In this document: piece after piece, positions 25,782-37,487 of the stretch
How the letters are laid out: every line of letters begins with the position of its first letter
Position numbering within the stretch: the stretch's first letter is position 1
From: Erythrocercus mccallii
Lineage: Eukaryota; Chordata; Aves; Passeriformes; Dicruridae
Length of the DNA: 64,000 nucleotides
Direction: 5' to 3'
Assembly: GCA_013397435.1 (NCBI GenBank)
Contig: VZRG01002093.1
Span: 1 to 64,000, forward strand
Made by a program: the position numbers and the translations under genes
Notes under the pieces: generated by a model
What the model was told of the DNA's origin: nothing
Database searches by the model: none
The model's input: the letters and a program-made list of their open reading frames with translations, nothing else

Positions 25782-26009
25782 CACAGACTACCCCAAGTGG
25801 GAAGGGACCCAGAAGAATCATCAAAATCCAACTCTTTGCCCTGTGCCTGAGAGCATTGTCCAAACACATCTTGAATTTTGTCAGGCTGTGACCACTTCCC
25901 TGGGGAGCCTGTTCCAATGCTCAACACCCTCTGGGTGAAGAACCTTTTCCTAATATCCAGCCTAAGCCTTCCCTGACACAGCTTCATGCTCTTGCACTTA
26001 CCCTCACAA
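25782..26009 (-). mobile_element. CR1 LINE 3' fragment
   Basis: Clear reversed CR1 tail on the plus strand: AGAATCACAGACTACCCCAA, GTGGGAAGGGACCCAGAAGA, CCTGGGGAGCCTGTTCCAAT, CACCCTCTGGGTGAAGAACC and TTTTCCTAATATCCAGCCTA. The element is 5'-truncated near 26,009. Confidence 0.95.
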
Positions 26010-26090
26010 GGAAGCTGTAAGACTACTTAACCTGTTTAAAGGGTGGGTTATTCCTAAGCAAAATCATACATAATCAAAATTTACTTATAC

Positions 26091-26133
26091 GCCAACAATC
26101 TAAATCAATGGTGCCAACAATCTAAATCAATGG
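26091..26133. repeat. 21-bp tandem duplication (period 22)
   Basis: Two identical 21-base blocks (26,091-26,111 and 26,113-26,133), beginning GCCAACAATC and ending AATCAATGG, are separated by a single T. Right after them a shorter partial echo (CACCAACAGG) follows. This looks like replication slippage. Confidence 0.95.
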
Positions 26134-27324
26134 CACCAACAGGTGCTACAATCCAATCTAGTGTTGATATTGTGAGATTTGGTATATGATGTCTTTAAGG
26201 AATGAGGATAATATTCAAACTACCTCTGTTTACTGTGTAGATTCCAGCTGATTACATCACGCTAAGTCAAATAGACTTTTTGGAAGTGCGATGGAAAAAT
26301 AATAGTCAAAACAACTATGGAGAAATAATTAGAATTTGAAGAATGGTGATAAAGGTGTTTATGAGGAAAATGTTATTTCTAGATGTCATCCAAATTTGCA
26401 AAACTAGTTTCCAATGCTGTGAGCTAAAGAAAATGCAAAAGGTATTTATTGAGAAAGAACTTAAATGGCAGAAGTAAAAGGTTCAATAAGCACCTAGTAC
26501 TCTAGATGAAACAGCAGTGAGCTATTTGACACAAAAACTGGGAAGACACCTTGCAGCTATGCTCAGTCATGATATATGATGATACTTCTGGAGTAAGACC
26601 CAACTTAATAATCTTAATTACTTTGTCCCCCACTTACCAAGCATGTACAGGCAAAAAACATGAATGCTTAAGACACTTCATACCACCTTTTCTTGATTGT
26701 CTTGTACAAGTTAAACATAGCTTGTCCAACAGTACTCATGCAAATAAAGACCGCAAAGGCAAATGTAGGAGAAAAAAGGTATCCAATTATCTTTAGGGAA
26801 GTGGGGGGTGAAAAAACAGTCTAAATCTCTAAAAACCTCTGCTGCAGGTAAAGTCATGTCCCATTCCAAGTGTTATGACACTTTTCTGGCACTGTATTAT
26901 TTTACAAGAGTTAAGCAGATAATTTCTATGCACATCTGAATGGTGTTTTTCAAAAATTACAAAATTATAGATGATGCAGATTGTAAACATTCTGGGACAA
27001 GCTACTTCGGTCTGATAAATGAGAGGAACCTCTAGAGCTGGTTAACCCATTCCTGTTATCTCCACATAATTGTTCTGGAAATTTTTTTTCTAAATGATGT
27101 ACCATAGTATAGTTAGTTGGACTGCATATTTATGGTAGAGGTAATATTGCCAGCTGGCTCCAACAAAACCACTGTTCTCTCAGGCCTGGAAAATGGAAAA
27201 TTCCCTACCAGTAAGAAGCTACCATGGGAGAGATTCCACTTGTCCTTTTCCGGGAGAATGAGATACAGCACAAAGACAACTGCTGTTAACATTTTGGTAT
27301 GGTCATTCCATAGATGATCATATA
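26134..27324. other. anonymous AT-rich DNA
   Basis: No repeat, RNA gene or supported exon was recognised between the CR1 tip and the LTR. Confidence 0.5.
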
Positions 27325-28423
27325 TTAGTATAGTTGATCTTGACTGGACACCAGGTGCCCACTGGAGTCACTCCATCACATCCCTTCCTTAACTTAACAG
27401 GGGACAGAAAATATAATGAAAGCCTCTTGGGTTTAGATAAGGAACAGAAAGAAATCACCCAGTAATTGCCATCACAGGCAAAAGAGACTTGGGAAAATTA
27501 ATTTAATTTATTACCAATCAAATCAGAGCAGGACAGTGAGAAATTAAATATTAAAAAACCTGTCTTTTGCCCTGTCTTCTTTCCAGGCTCAACTTTACTA
27601 CTTTACTACTACTTTACTCAACTTTACTACTGATTTTTTTTCTATCTCATTGCCCTGAGAGGCTCAGGGGGATGAAGAAAGTGGGTTTGGTCAGTTCATC
27701 ACAATACCTCTTCCACTCCTTCTTCCACATGAGGTGGACATTTTATACTCCTCTCCTACTCTAGCATGAGGTCCCTCCACGGGAAGCAGTCCTCCATGAG
27801 TCCTTCCACAAGCTGCAGTTCTTCATGTACATCTTCAGTGTGGGTCCTTTCCATAGGATGCTATATTTTGGGAAAACCAGTGTTGGTACTCCATGGGGTC
27901 ACCAGTCCCGCCAGAAAAGCTGTTTCAGCATCTGCTCCTCTCTTCATGAAGCCACAGCTCCTGCTGCAGGAGTCACAGCCTCCTTCAGGCATCCACCTGC
28001 TCCTTCAGGTTTACTTGGTGTGGGGTTCTCCATGGTTTGCAGCTGGGTATCTGCTCCACCGTGGACCTCTGCCATGCCCACCATGGTCTCCATCACAAAC
28101 TTCAGGGGAATGTCAGCTCTGGTGCATGGGACTCATGTCTCTCCTGCATGGACCTTGATGTCTGTGGGGGCTGGTTCTCTCATATTCTTGCTCATCTGGC
28201 TGCAATTTCTATTGCCCAGTTGGGTACTTCTCTCCTTCTTTAATCTGTTACCACAGAGGTGCTGCCACTGTCGCCAGTGAGCTCAGCTTTGGCTAGCAGA
28301 AGGTCTGTCTTGGAGCCAGCTGGCAGTGACTATGAGACACAGGAGAATTGTCTGGCAGCTTCTCACAGAAGCCATCCCTGCAGCCCTCCTGCTACCAAAA
28401 TCTAGCCACACCCCCCCAAAACA
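27325..28423 (-). mobile_element. old near-complete solo LTR of an avian endogenous retrovirus
   Basis: Read on the minus strand, the LTR starts TGTTTTGG near 28,423, followed by GATTTTGGTAGCAGG and CTTCTGTGAGAAGCTGCCAG. Next come GGCTCCAAGACAGACC, a chain of CTGCAG/CCATGGAG/GGAG-rich imperfect units (about 28,100-27,760), and a poly(A) signal AATAAA (complement of 27,512-27,507). It ends near 27,325 after GGGCACCTGGTGTCCAGTC. This matches an LTR family that is common in birds and probably ERVL-related. No internal retroviral region flanks it and no target-site duplication could be found, so it is an old solo LTR. Three overlapping open frames inside it are not genes. Confidence 0.8.
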
Positions 28424-28772
28424 ATTGGATATTTAGAATACCTACCACTCTTTTTTTTCACTTATCCTGCAATTAATCTAATTAATAAAAGCAGGTGGAT
28501 CTGTGAAGTCCTCATTCTGCAGTTTCTTAACAATAGCACATTCAGGGAATAATTCTCAATTCTGCAGGCTGAGGGCACAATCTCACAAGCACGTGTACTC
28601 TCCAAGACAAGTTTCAAATTCCACCAATATTCCTTTATTTGATCTGCCTTCTGAAATGTTGTAAGGGCTTACAAGAATGGAGATAACTATCTCAAAACAC
28701 TGTCAAAGGAGGAATCTCTCATAAAGTAAGCCACCACAACAGCAGGAAGGAGCTAATTCCAGGCCTAATGGA
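28424..28772. other. spacer between two LTR-like blocks
   Basis: About 350 bases of ordinary AT-rich sequence with no recognised feature. Confidence 0.5.
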
Positions 28773-29165
28773 TGTTAAGGTTTGGTCAGCACCTGGACAA
28801 AAATTCCCACTGTCGTAAACTGTGGGCCAGGAAGCAAGTGCTTATACACTTGTCATCTCAAGTTATGGGAAGGGCATCTAGGCCCCCTGGATAGCTGAGA
28901 CTTGGACTGTATAAAAGTCTGGTACCTCCAGAAGAAAGACTCAGGCACCCCCACCTCTGAGAAGACCAAGATGAAGAAAGATGAACAAGTTGCCACAGGA
29001 ATCCACATAGTGGTGATAGCTTTACTTAATTTCTCTCTTTCCCTTTTTCTCCTTGCCCCCACTTCCTACTTCTTTCTATCTCTCTACCTCACATTTACTG
29101 TTAGATAAAATCTGTACTGTTGGCTTTGCCGTATGTTCTCATTTGCACCTTAATTCAGGCAAAGG
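28773..29165 (+). mobile_element. probable LTR, boundaries approximate
   Basis: The block has the layout of a short LTR. It starts TGTTAAGGTTTGGTCAGC, has a TATA box (TATAAAAG) at about 28,910, then a purine-rich stretch and a pyrimidine-rich stretch. A possible poly(A) signal (GATAAAATC) lies at about 29,104, followed by a GT/T-rich tail. It resembles passerine ERVL-type LTRs as I remember them. No duplication of the target could be found, and the right end is a guess. Confidence 0.4.
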
Positions 29166-32100
29166 CATATGTTATGATCAGATCGTAACTGCAGATTGCA
29201 AATGTAATAGTATTCTCTACCAGCTTTTAAATCCTTTATTGCATGGTCATGCATTAGCATGTTCTCACTCATTAATCACTGGCCTCAGCACCACATTTAC
29301 AGCAGATTCACTGCTCCTTTTCTAGGTATTCCTTCAGGTCATTGACTATCCTTTGAAATTTCATCATTTGTTCTAAAGTTCCACATAAATCAGCCAGAAA
29401 ACTATCACTGAATTTCTGACATCCATTATTTAAGCCATTTAAAACTGGCTGGGTAAAACATTTGACATTATGGTGAAGAAAAGTACTAAAGAATATAATT
29501 TCCTGCTGTGGAAGTGGGAGTAATAAGGTAAATTAATGTAGCCTCTCCATGCCCAACACCCATAGTTTCTTGATCATTAAGGCTCTAAAAGGATGATTAA
29601 GACAGCTACTTCTCAGCATTGCTTGATTTTTTTTCTTTTTCTTATTTTTTTTTTTTAACATTTAGGCTATTAATTTCTCAGTATGATGACACATTTTTAA
29701 AATATTTCTGTTGACAGTAGGGGTTTTTTTTACTCCATCTATCTTCATTAATCTCCATTACTATCTGGTTATATGACTCTAAAGCACTCAACTCCTCAGC
29801 AGCTCAGAGGGTAATTCACACCATATATCATTTCACACAGTCAGTTATGACATTGCAATTCTCAGGAGAGAATAAAAGGGAAAAAGATTCCTGCAGTGAG
29901 ATTTTCACTTGAATCCCTTTCTGAATATGCAACAGCAACCAGCACATAGTAAATCCATCATCTAGGAGTCAGACTTCTTTGTAGAGGCTGTATTCACCAA
30001 GGTACTTTTTTTATATAAAGGAAAAAAAGATTCCAACTAAGATAATAACATTATATTTAAAAACAAAACCAGTATTAAATACTGTTTTAAAAGGATACTT
30101 GATACTAATTGGAATTTTAATTTTACAGTTTTGAAAGTTTGAAAAAAAAAATCAATTATTTTAAACATTACCCCCAAATATTTTTCAAGTGTAGTTCTGC
30201 AACCTTCCAGCTTGCTCTTCCTTTGAATTCTTATTGTTAAATATCTTCCATCTTTTCAGGTATAACACTTCTCATTAAAAAGATGAACTATTGATAAAGT
30301 TGTAGAGCAATGTCTTTTAGACAATAGAAACTATTTTTTGATCTCCTAACATGATTTGTATATGCTGATAAAAACTATTGAACATTTCAGATTGAATTGA
30401 TTGATATTGTTTAAGAAATTATGCATTAGCATTGCTATTTCAATTGTGAAGGTTGTATTTATCCTTTTCTTTATAAAATCATCCTAAAAGTTATTGTAAT
30501 AAAATGTTTGACACTGAAAAATTATTGTAATAAGATTGTGAACAATCTGAAATAGGTCCATTTTATTGACTTATTTGTTCTAAAAATGACAAATGTGGGA
30601 AAACAACCACAGTTACTCAGAACTGGATCAACATAATCTTGTAATAGGACATTACAGATTGAAATAACTCTTTAGTATTTTTTGCTCCTTTCTGGTTTTT
30701 GTTTTTTCCATTAGGCCAAACATTTCCACTGTAAAGAAAGAACTTTTGTGCTGCACTGATATATAGTGTTGGTCACTATTTTAGTCCTCATCACAAGACA
30801 AACCATCTGTCAGATCTAGGATAGTCACTTGTTCAAGTCAGAAGACAGAAAGTTATGCATCTATTTCACAACATCCAGATGTTTAAAAATACATCAAAAA
30901 AAGCCTACTGGGGTAGTCTTAGTAGATTTCTTTTGTAAGATATATACAAAACATAAGTAAAGCATGTAGTAATGTTTCTAACTATCAAAGCAATGAGGCT
31001 TTGGAATAACCTTGCACTTAAAGCAACCGAGAAAACAATGTAAATAAAATTTTGATGAGTACTGAGAGGTTCATAATATGAATAAAAGGATGATGTCTTC
31101 TGCTATAGTTCCATTAATTTATTTCTTGTTTTTTCCTCTTTTGTTATCTTCATGCACTAAATTTGAAGACAGTATTCTCAAAAGGAAATGGAAGGTACTT
31201 TTGACATGTTAATATTTCATACAAGATTATACTCAAATGTCCTTAATTTTACTTGTGTGTTCTACAGAGCTTTCAGAACTGAACTGTAGGATTTTATTTA
31301 AAAAATAAAATTTAAGACACAAATAATTGAAAAAAAACCCCCAGATGTGGAAAATGGCAAGACTTGGTTAACACAGATCTCACTTTATTTCTATCCCACA
31401 GAATTAGATGACCTCTTAAGAAGGAAAAGAGAAGAAATAGCAGACAAAGAGAGTTCAACCACATCCAGAGGAAAAAAAAAAAGGATACAATATTTTGAAA
31501 TTTTTAAGAAGGACTTAAGAATTGGGGGAGGGAGACGGAAAGAGGAAGAAGAAATGATTGCTAGAGAAGCTATTAATAAAATTTGAGGAAAGGAGGGGTT
31601 TTTTTTACTACTTTCAACAATGTTTTAACTGACATTAATGTAAATACAATACAGAGGAAAAGATGAGTTAATTTCTATGTGTATTCATTCTAATTTCTAT
31701 GTGTATTCAGAATATTTAATAGTATTAATGTAATGATTATAAACAATATGTCCACAATCGTACATTTATGCAGAATTTCACAACTGAATAAGAAAGTTTT
31801 TATTTTCTACAGAACTCAGGTAAAAGTCAAGGACAAATTGTTCTTCCTCAAACACGTCCCTTAAATGCAATGATGTCAGCCTGATGGTGTTCTGTAACCA
31901 CTACCAGACAACAGGCAATGTATTATACCATAGGCCTCAAGGCCACCGAGGACAGTGACAAAAGCATTTCTTGTTATCATAAGCAATTATTTTTTAGTTA
32001 AAATAATATCAAGAGCCACAAGCCACTTAACTACCTCTACAGAAACTACAACAAAAGTAAAGAAAAAGATTTCCAATAATTATAAATGTAAATGGAATCT

Positions 32101-34462
32101 CCTGATTTTAGTTGCTTAATGAGGGAAAAAATATTAGAGAGGGTTGATTAGAGAGGTCATTTTCCATTGCAGATAAATTAGTACAGAATCACTGCTGTGA
32201 TTCCTTTTGCTTATACTGTAGCTGTTTGAAGAACAAATATACTGAAGCCTTCAGTGTCTAGGTAATGCATAATACTTAGATATGACAGCCTGCAAGACCA
32301 ACTAAATTCCTGATGCCAACTTCTGATTTTCAGAAATTTATAACTAGACCACTAATTTTTTCTCATGCCTGCCTGTACTTTCATGTTTGTTCCTACTGTA
32401 CCTTCTGCGGACAGCAAAGTTTTGTTCACACGACTATCTTGGGCACTGTTATTTCCATTCAAAACAATTTTTGTTGAATAGTATTTATACTTAAGGGCAT
32501 GCCAGCTAGCCAAAAGGACCATGACAGAAATTTTCCAACAGGAATGTCTTTCCCAGCAGGGTAGAACCCTGTGGAGTGCAGTCTGGGGCACAGGGGGATG
32601 GCCTCAGAGGGCAGCAAGTGGCCAACCATGCACATGGGCAGCAATGGGGGACAGCACTGTTTGGGAATGTGGGTACAAGACAACCTAGAGCCTGGGAGCA
32701 GATTTGCCCCTCTCCACTGCATACATCAGATCACATCGTGAGTATCTCCCTGCATGCAAGGAAGACATCCACAAGCTGGCTGGAGGTGAGAGGAAGCACC
32801 AATGCAGTAGGGATGGAGCCTTTGCCCTGTGAGGAGAGGCTGTGAGGCATGCTGAAGTGATTTTTCTTCCATTCTTATGCCAAGACTGATAAAAAGGATA
32901 TAATAAAAATATTTTGGCTAATAAAAAATTATTTTGTAGTTTTTCGTAGACATTTAAACACACAGACACTGAATGGAACTAAATGACTGAGCTATGTCTG
33001 CATATAAGAATAGTGGGAATTTTCAGCAGTATATTGAAATGTGGATGTGATAAAATACAGCTGTAAGTACTTTTTAAACACAATTAAAATAGGTGCAGTA
33101 AGTCACTGAAAAGATATTGCTGTAATATAAATTTATAATTTTTGTTACAGTAGCAATTTAAATTAAAATGCAGCTGTGTTTTCTGAAGTTCAAAAGCCAT
33201 TTCTGAAACAAGAGAACAGAACAAATATCTGCCCAACAGACAACCCTTTCCCTTTACAATTCATTTTCTTTCCCTCCCTTGCTCCTTTTCAAGCAATTTC
33301 ATTAAAGCTAATTCATCTTGTTGGATCTTTAAACCCTGACTAGCAATGATTTTTAATTAATAATTGAAAAATCACTCACTAACATTGACAATACTGCATC
33401 AAAGGTCTATTTTGGATATGAGGTTTCCAACAAATTTACCAGATTAATACAAAGGAATAAATAGACTTTTATTTGATTGTTTATTTGTTTCTTCCTTTTG
33501 GTGTGTTTTTTTGGGGGAGGGTGCAGGGTAAGGGGGCAGAATCAAGCAATAAAAATGTCACAGAACTGCTTCCAGAATCAATTACTCCTGTATTTTCTTC
33601 TCTGTACATTAAAACCAAAAGGAGAAAAAAATCATGCACACATATTCCAAACTCTGTGAATTCCACTTAACTATACAGCAATCATGTGATTTCTAAATAA
33701 GCATATATTATTCAATATCCCTCACAGGTCCTTAGGCACATTTCTTCATATATTTAAAAAGCGGTATACTTGATCAGTTTAGATTCCTATATATATTGGA
33801 ATCTGCAGCCTATTTTTTCACAATTCCAACTAAAATCATAGAGAATTGATGCAATACATACAGGAATAACAGCACACCTTTCTTGCCATACAAAAGTGCA
33901 ACAGATTTTTTTTCCACAGGATGGAAAAGAAGTAAAAATTCTCATTACGTAGAAAACTGCATCTAGAATTTTCAGTAGCAAGTGAAGAAACTGACTCTGA
34001 GTACACATTAAATCCATCTTTTGCTACCTATGAATTATCAATAAAATTCTTGGCCCAGGTCCTAGCCCAGAAGTTGTACAGTGGGGAAGGTGTACAGCAT
34101 CTGAAAACTGAAATCAGTGCATGGAAAATGGGCCACAGATCTTTTTCTGTGATACGTGACAGCACAGGGAAAACTCATCTCTGCACAAAAAAGAATTTTC
34201 TTAGGGGTAAGTACTACACTGAAAAAAAATAAATACCTTGAAGGATAATACCCCGCCCTTACTTTTTGTCCATTCTTATCTTCACCATAAACAGGATTTA
34301 TAATTAATACGTATCACAGTACATTCACATTCAGAAAAGAATATTGTTTCAGAGCCCACACTAATCTAGCAGAGGAAGACAGAAGAAACAATGCTACTGA
34401 AGGAGGTCTGGTAAGGATGACTCAGAGTGAGAACCTACATGGAATAGAAATAGGCTTCCCAT
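29166..34462. other. anonymous AT-rich DNA with a few low-complexity runs
   Basis: Contains T-runs at about 29,630-29,660, a 19-bp duplication at 31.7 kb and a less AT-rich block at about 32,540-32,860. The end of that block (TGTGAGGAGAGGCTGTGAGG) faintly recalls CR1. A purine-rich plus-strand frame at 31,407-31,586 after the acceptor-like CTATCCCACAG encodes mostly Lys, Glu and Arg and lacks a donor. I do not support it as an exon. Confidence 0.5.
31669..31709. repeat. 19-bp direct duplication (period 22)
   Basis: TAATTTCTATGTGTATTCA occurs at 31,669-31,687 and again at 31,691-31,709 with a 3-base gap. It looks like a slippage duplication. Confidence 0.95.
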
Positions 34463-34825
34463 TCAAACACTAATCTCTCTGTGGAATGATAAGTTAATAA
34501 GACTTTCTGGATAAGATGTCGCAAACATAAAAGATTGTACAAAGTTAGGCAAAAAAATTAATTCTTTTATTTTGGAAGCACGCTCTAATAACAACTTCTG
34601 TGCAGCAAAAAAATTCCCACATTGGATTATCACTTCGAGGTTATATATTATATATCTTATATCTTGTAATAGATTTTTCTGATCAACTTGCTGTTCACAC
34701 TCTACCAACAATCTTGCTTCCCCAAAAGTCTGCAAAAATCTGGTACGATCAGACTGACAAACATCTTGATATAAGTTCCAGTGGAGTACAGCCAACCTAT
34801 CTGGATTCAGGCCTGCATTGCTAAT
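34463..34825 (-). CDS. candidate exon of an unidentified host gene (possible terminal exon)
   Basis: On the minus strand a long pyrimidine tract containing TTTTCTTCCTTGTAGTTTTCAG ends at 34,826. An open frame of 120 codons follows in phase 0 and ends at a stop at 34,463. The first part is strongly protein-like, for example NPDRLAVLHWNLYQD, FLQTFGEARLLVECEQQVDQ and YNLEVIIQCGNFFAAQKLL, and looks like amphipathic helices. The last 30 codons are less convincing. I find no good internal donor (GTGATA, GTGGGA and GTACAA are all weak), so it may be the last exon or a decayed one. No clear AATAAA follows closely. The phase matches the exon at 43.8 kb. I do not recognise the family; a retrocopy is an alternative. 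Confidence 0.42.
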   Translation of the reverse strand: MSNAGLNPDRLAVLHWNLYQDVCQSDRTRFLQTFGEARLLVECEQQVDQKNLLQDIRYIIYNLEVIIQCGNFFAAQKLLLERASKIKELIFLPNFVQSFMFATSYPESLINLSFHREISV

Positions 34826-35486
34826 CTGAAAACTACAAGGAAGAAAAGCCATGAAAACCACAGAAGAACAAAAATGAAGCTGACTTGAAGATAAGCTTCA
34901 AATAAGAATTTATTAAAAAAATTATATAATATTAATCAAAATGCCAACAAATTAAACACAATCATTATGTTATAAAATTGCAGTATGTGGCAATTTTTTT
35001 ATTGAAACCATTTTGTGCTTATAGATACTGCAATGGAGGACAAGCAACTCAGGATTTATTCTGATCATGTGGTCATCCATTTTTAGGTATTCAAGTATTT
35101 ACAATTCTAAATCTAGATATTAGAAGCAGAGTAAACATGATAATACAGTTCTGCAAGTAAGCACTTGATTCTGACCTAGGTTTATTCAGGTCTGCAAACC
35201 CACTTGTTGATTTCTTTATATAAGTATGAAAATATATTAGCTTTGTCTATAGGTATGCTTGTACAAAGCCATTTATAAAGGTAAGTATTCTTTAACATCA
35301 TCACTGTAACCTTTATGGCAACCATGAGAATCACAGAATCACATTAATATCCTCAATAAATAAATACTTAAGTAATTAAATAATAAAATAAACAAATTGA
35401 AAAAAAAAAAGAAGAGGAGACCTAGAGAAAGAGAAACATATTTTCTGGCACTGGTGATGAAAATGTTAGAATCAAAGCCTTCTGAT
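34826..35486. other. intron or spacer sequence
   Basis: AT-rich DNA. At 35,328-35,345 GAGAATCACAGAATCAC resembles the very tip of a reversed CR1 tail, but it is too short to call. A poly(A)-like run at 35,400 lies 5' of the LTR. Confidence 0.45.
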
Positions 35487-36128
35487 TGTTGGAGTCCGGG
35501 GCACAGGGAAAATCCCTCATGCTGCCCTGGGGGGACAGGACCCCGGTTGGGACTCCAGGAGAGCACTACCTTTGACCTTAGTCCACGGGAAAGGCTTCCC
35601 AGAATAACAGGAGAAGTAAGAACAACAAGCATCTAGAGTAAATAGTAGTATAATTTAGCACAGTGTGAAAACTTGTAGTTTAGGGTTTTTTAGAATAGGG
35701 GTAGATGAAGGCAACATGGAGGATTCTGGGCAGTGACCCACCTTCTTCTTCTTTTTCTTCTTCTTCTTCTTCTTCTTCTCCATCTTCTGCTGTGGATGTG
35801 GCATAGATAGATTGGTAGGACGAAATTTGGGTAGAAGTTACGTGTTTAGAATAAGTAGTGATTATTGGTATAGAAATATAAACATAATATGTTGTACAAG
35901 TTAATTGGTATAAAAACCTTTAAAAGAGCCTTGTTATCTCTGTCTGCGGGCTTTGTCAGCTCTGCCTTGAGGCAAGTTAAGCCTGGTGCACCACGATGAG
36001 ATAAGAGCAATAAAACATCTTCCAAGACCGAAAGCTGTAAGCTCCATTCTCTTCATTTCAAACCCTGGTACTGGACCCTGAGGTAAAACGTCAATTAGGA
36101 GGCATCCCGGGAAAGGGAGTTTCTGTCA
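35487..36128 (+). mobile_element. solo LTR with perfect 5-bp target-site duplication
   Basis: A 642-bp LTR begins TGTTGGAGTCCGGGG and ends AGTTTCTGTCA, which are canonical TG...CA termini. The flanks carry the identical 5-mer CTGAT at 35,482-35,486 and 36,129-36,133, so both ends are fixed to the base. Promoter and processing signals sit in LTR order: a TATA box (TATAAAA) at 35,909-35,915, then a poly(A) signal (AATAAA) at 36,009-36,014. A (CTT)n run lies in U3. No internal retroviral sequence is present, so the provirus was lost by recombination between its two LTRs. A 5-bp duplication fits ERVL and some class I viruses and argues against alpha/beta types, which use 6 bp. Confidence 0.9.
35742..35779. 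repeat. (CTT)n microsatellite inside the LTR
   Basis: CTT repeats with a T-rich interruption, located in the U3 part of the solo LTR. Confidence 0.95.
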
Positions 36129-37487
36129 CTGATCATTGGTGTAAACTCTGTAATCAGTGCATTTTATTGATACTGTAATTATGTCACAGTTCAGAGGCAG
36201 GAGTTTACAAAACTGTTTAGGTCCAAAACTAATCTATAAACTAGACTCTGAACCCAGACAGTGATTTTTCAGTAGTATACTTTTTCAAGGAATAATACTT
36301 TTGCATAAATTAGTGTGACCCAAAAAGGAAGAAGCTTAAGCATTTCTAACATTCTCTAATCCCTTTGGTGTGTTAACTCCCTTAGACAGTTGCAGCTCCC
36401 TAGCCTGGATTGTCCAACCATCATTCTCAGGAGGCAGTCTGGGCCCTGGTGGATGAGCACTGTCCTTTCATTTATAGTGATGCTGAGAGTCATTAACCAG
36501 GGGTGGAGGACAGCAGGCAGAGTCTCTAGAACCGCAAGAGGCAGCACTGATCATAAACTACATATGTATTCAGTGCAGCTAAGAAAGCCCTGTACACCTT
36601 GAAAGCAAGAGAAGCACTCTTGAAAAACCTGTGATTCTAAAGATATTTCAGGCCATAAGAACGTAAGACTCTTTGTAACTACTGAAAAAGCAAATCTGGA
36701 AGAATAATCTGTAAATTGTCCCTCTAGTCTGTTTCAAACAATTGATTAGTGAGCATTTGCTATGAAGCCTACATTATTCTGGGCTGCTGAGACTTGTGTT
36801 GCAAACGTGGCATCTAGATAGGCATATTCACATGACAAAGGGTCTCACATATCTCCATATATGGCATATATATTGTGTATTCTCAAAAAAAGAAAACTAA
36901 CAGAACACTAAAGATATACCAGCCCTAACACAGAATTATGAAAGCATGAGGAATGGTAAATTTTGAAATACCTAAAGCAATGAAATCACATTTTTTACTA
37001 GCATGATCAGTTAATATTTATAACAGAAAATCGCAAACTTTTGTGCAGCAGTACAAAAAGGTATTCTTACTCAAGAACGTAGTGTAAGCCCAGCAAAAAG
37101 GAGTACTTTTCCACAAAACATTTAAATGAGCCACTCATTTCATCATCACCAGCTGTTAAAAGATGATTGCTCGTTACACTCATGCTTTGCCTTCTGTAGA
37201 ACAATTCAAAGTAAAATTCATGATCTCAAGTGGAAGAGGAAGTTTGGAATATCTTGTCAGTATCCTGTCTTTCCTGCTAGAGACCTTTTGTATTACTCTT
37301 TTATCTAACTGATGCTTACCCTTCACCTGTTGTTTTTAATTAAAAAATTCTATAGAACCTTTTCTATAAATTTTGCCAATTATATAAAAAGAGGAATTTC
37401 TCATTTTGATGAATTAACATTATAAGACAGTGACATTGTGTGCTTTGAAAAGCTAAACTTGTACATATTATGATTGAAATAACTATT
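36129..37487. other. spacer between two solo LTRs
   Basis: 1.36 kb of mostly AT-rich DNA with a somewhat GC-richer patch at 36,380-36,600 that I cannot classify. It holds no retroviral internal sequence, so the two LTRs are not the ends of one provirus. Confidence 0.6.

Noticed and set aside
27766..28280. Overlapping plus-strand open frames of 68-151 codons
   Set aside because: They lie inside the reversed solo LTR and reflect its low stop density.
31405..31586. Plus-strand open frame after a good acceptor (TTTATTTCTATCCCACAG), rich in Lys/Glu/Arg
   Set aside because: No donor follows, the frame is dominated by a purine-rich run, and the stop overlaps an AATAAA string. Composition explains it.
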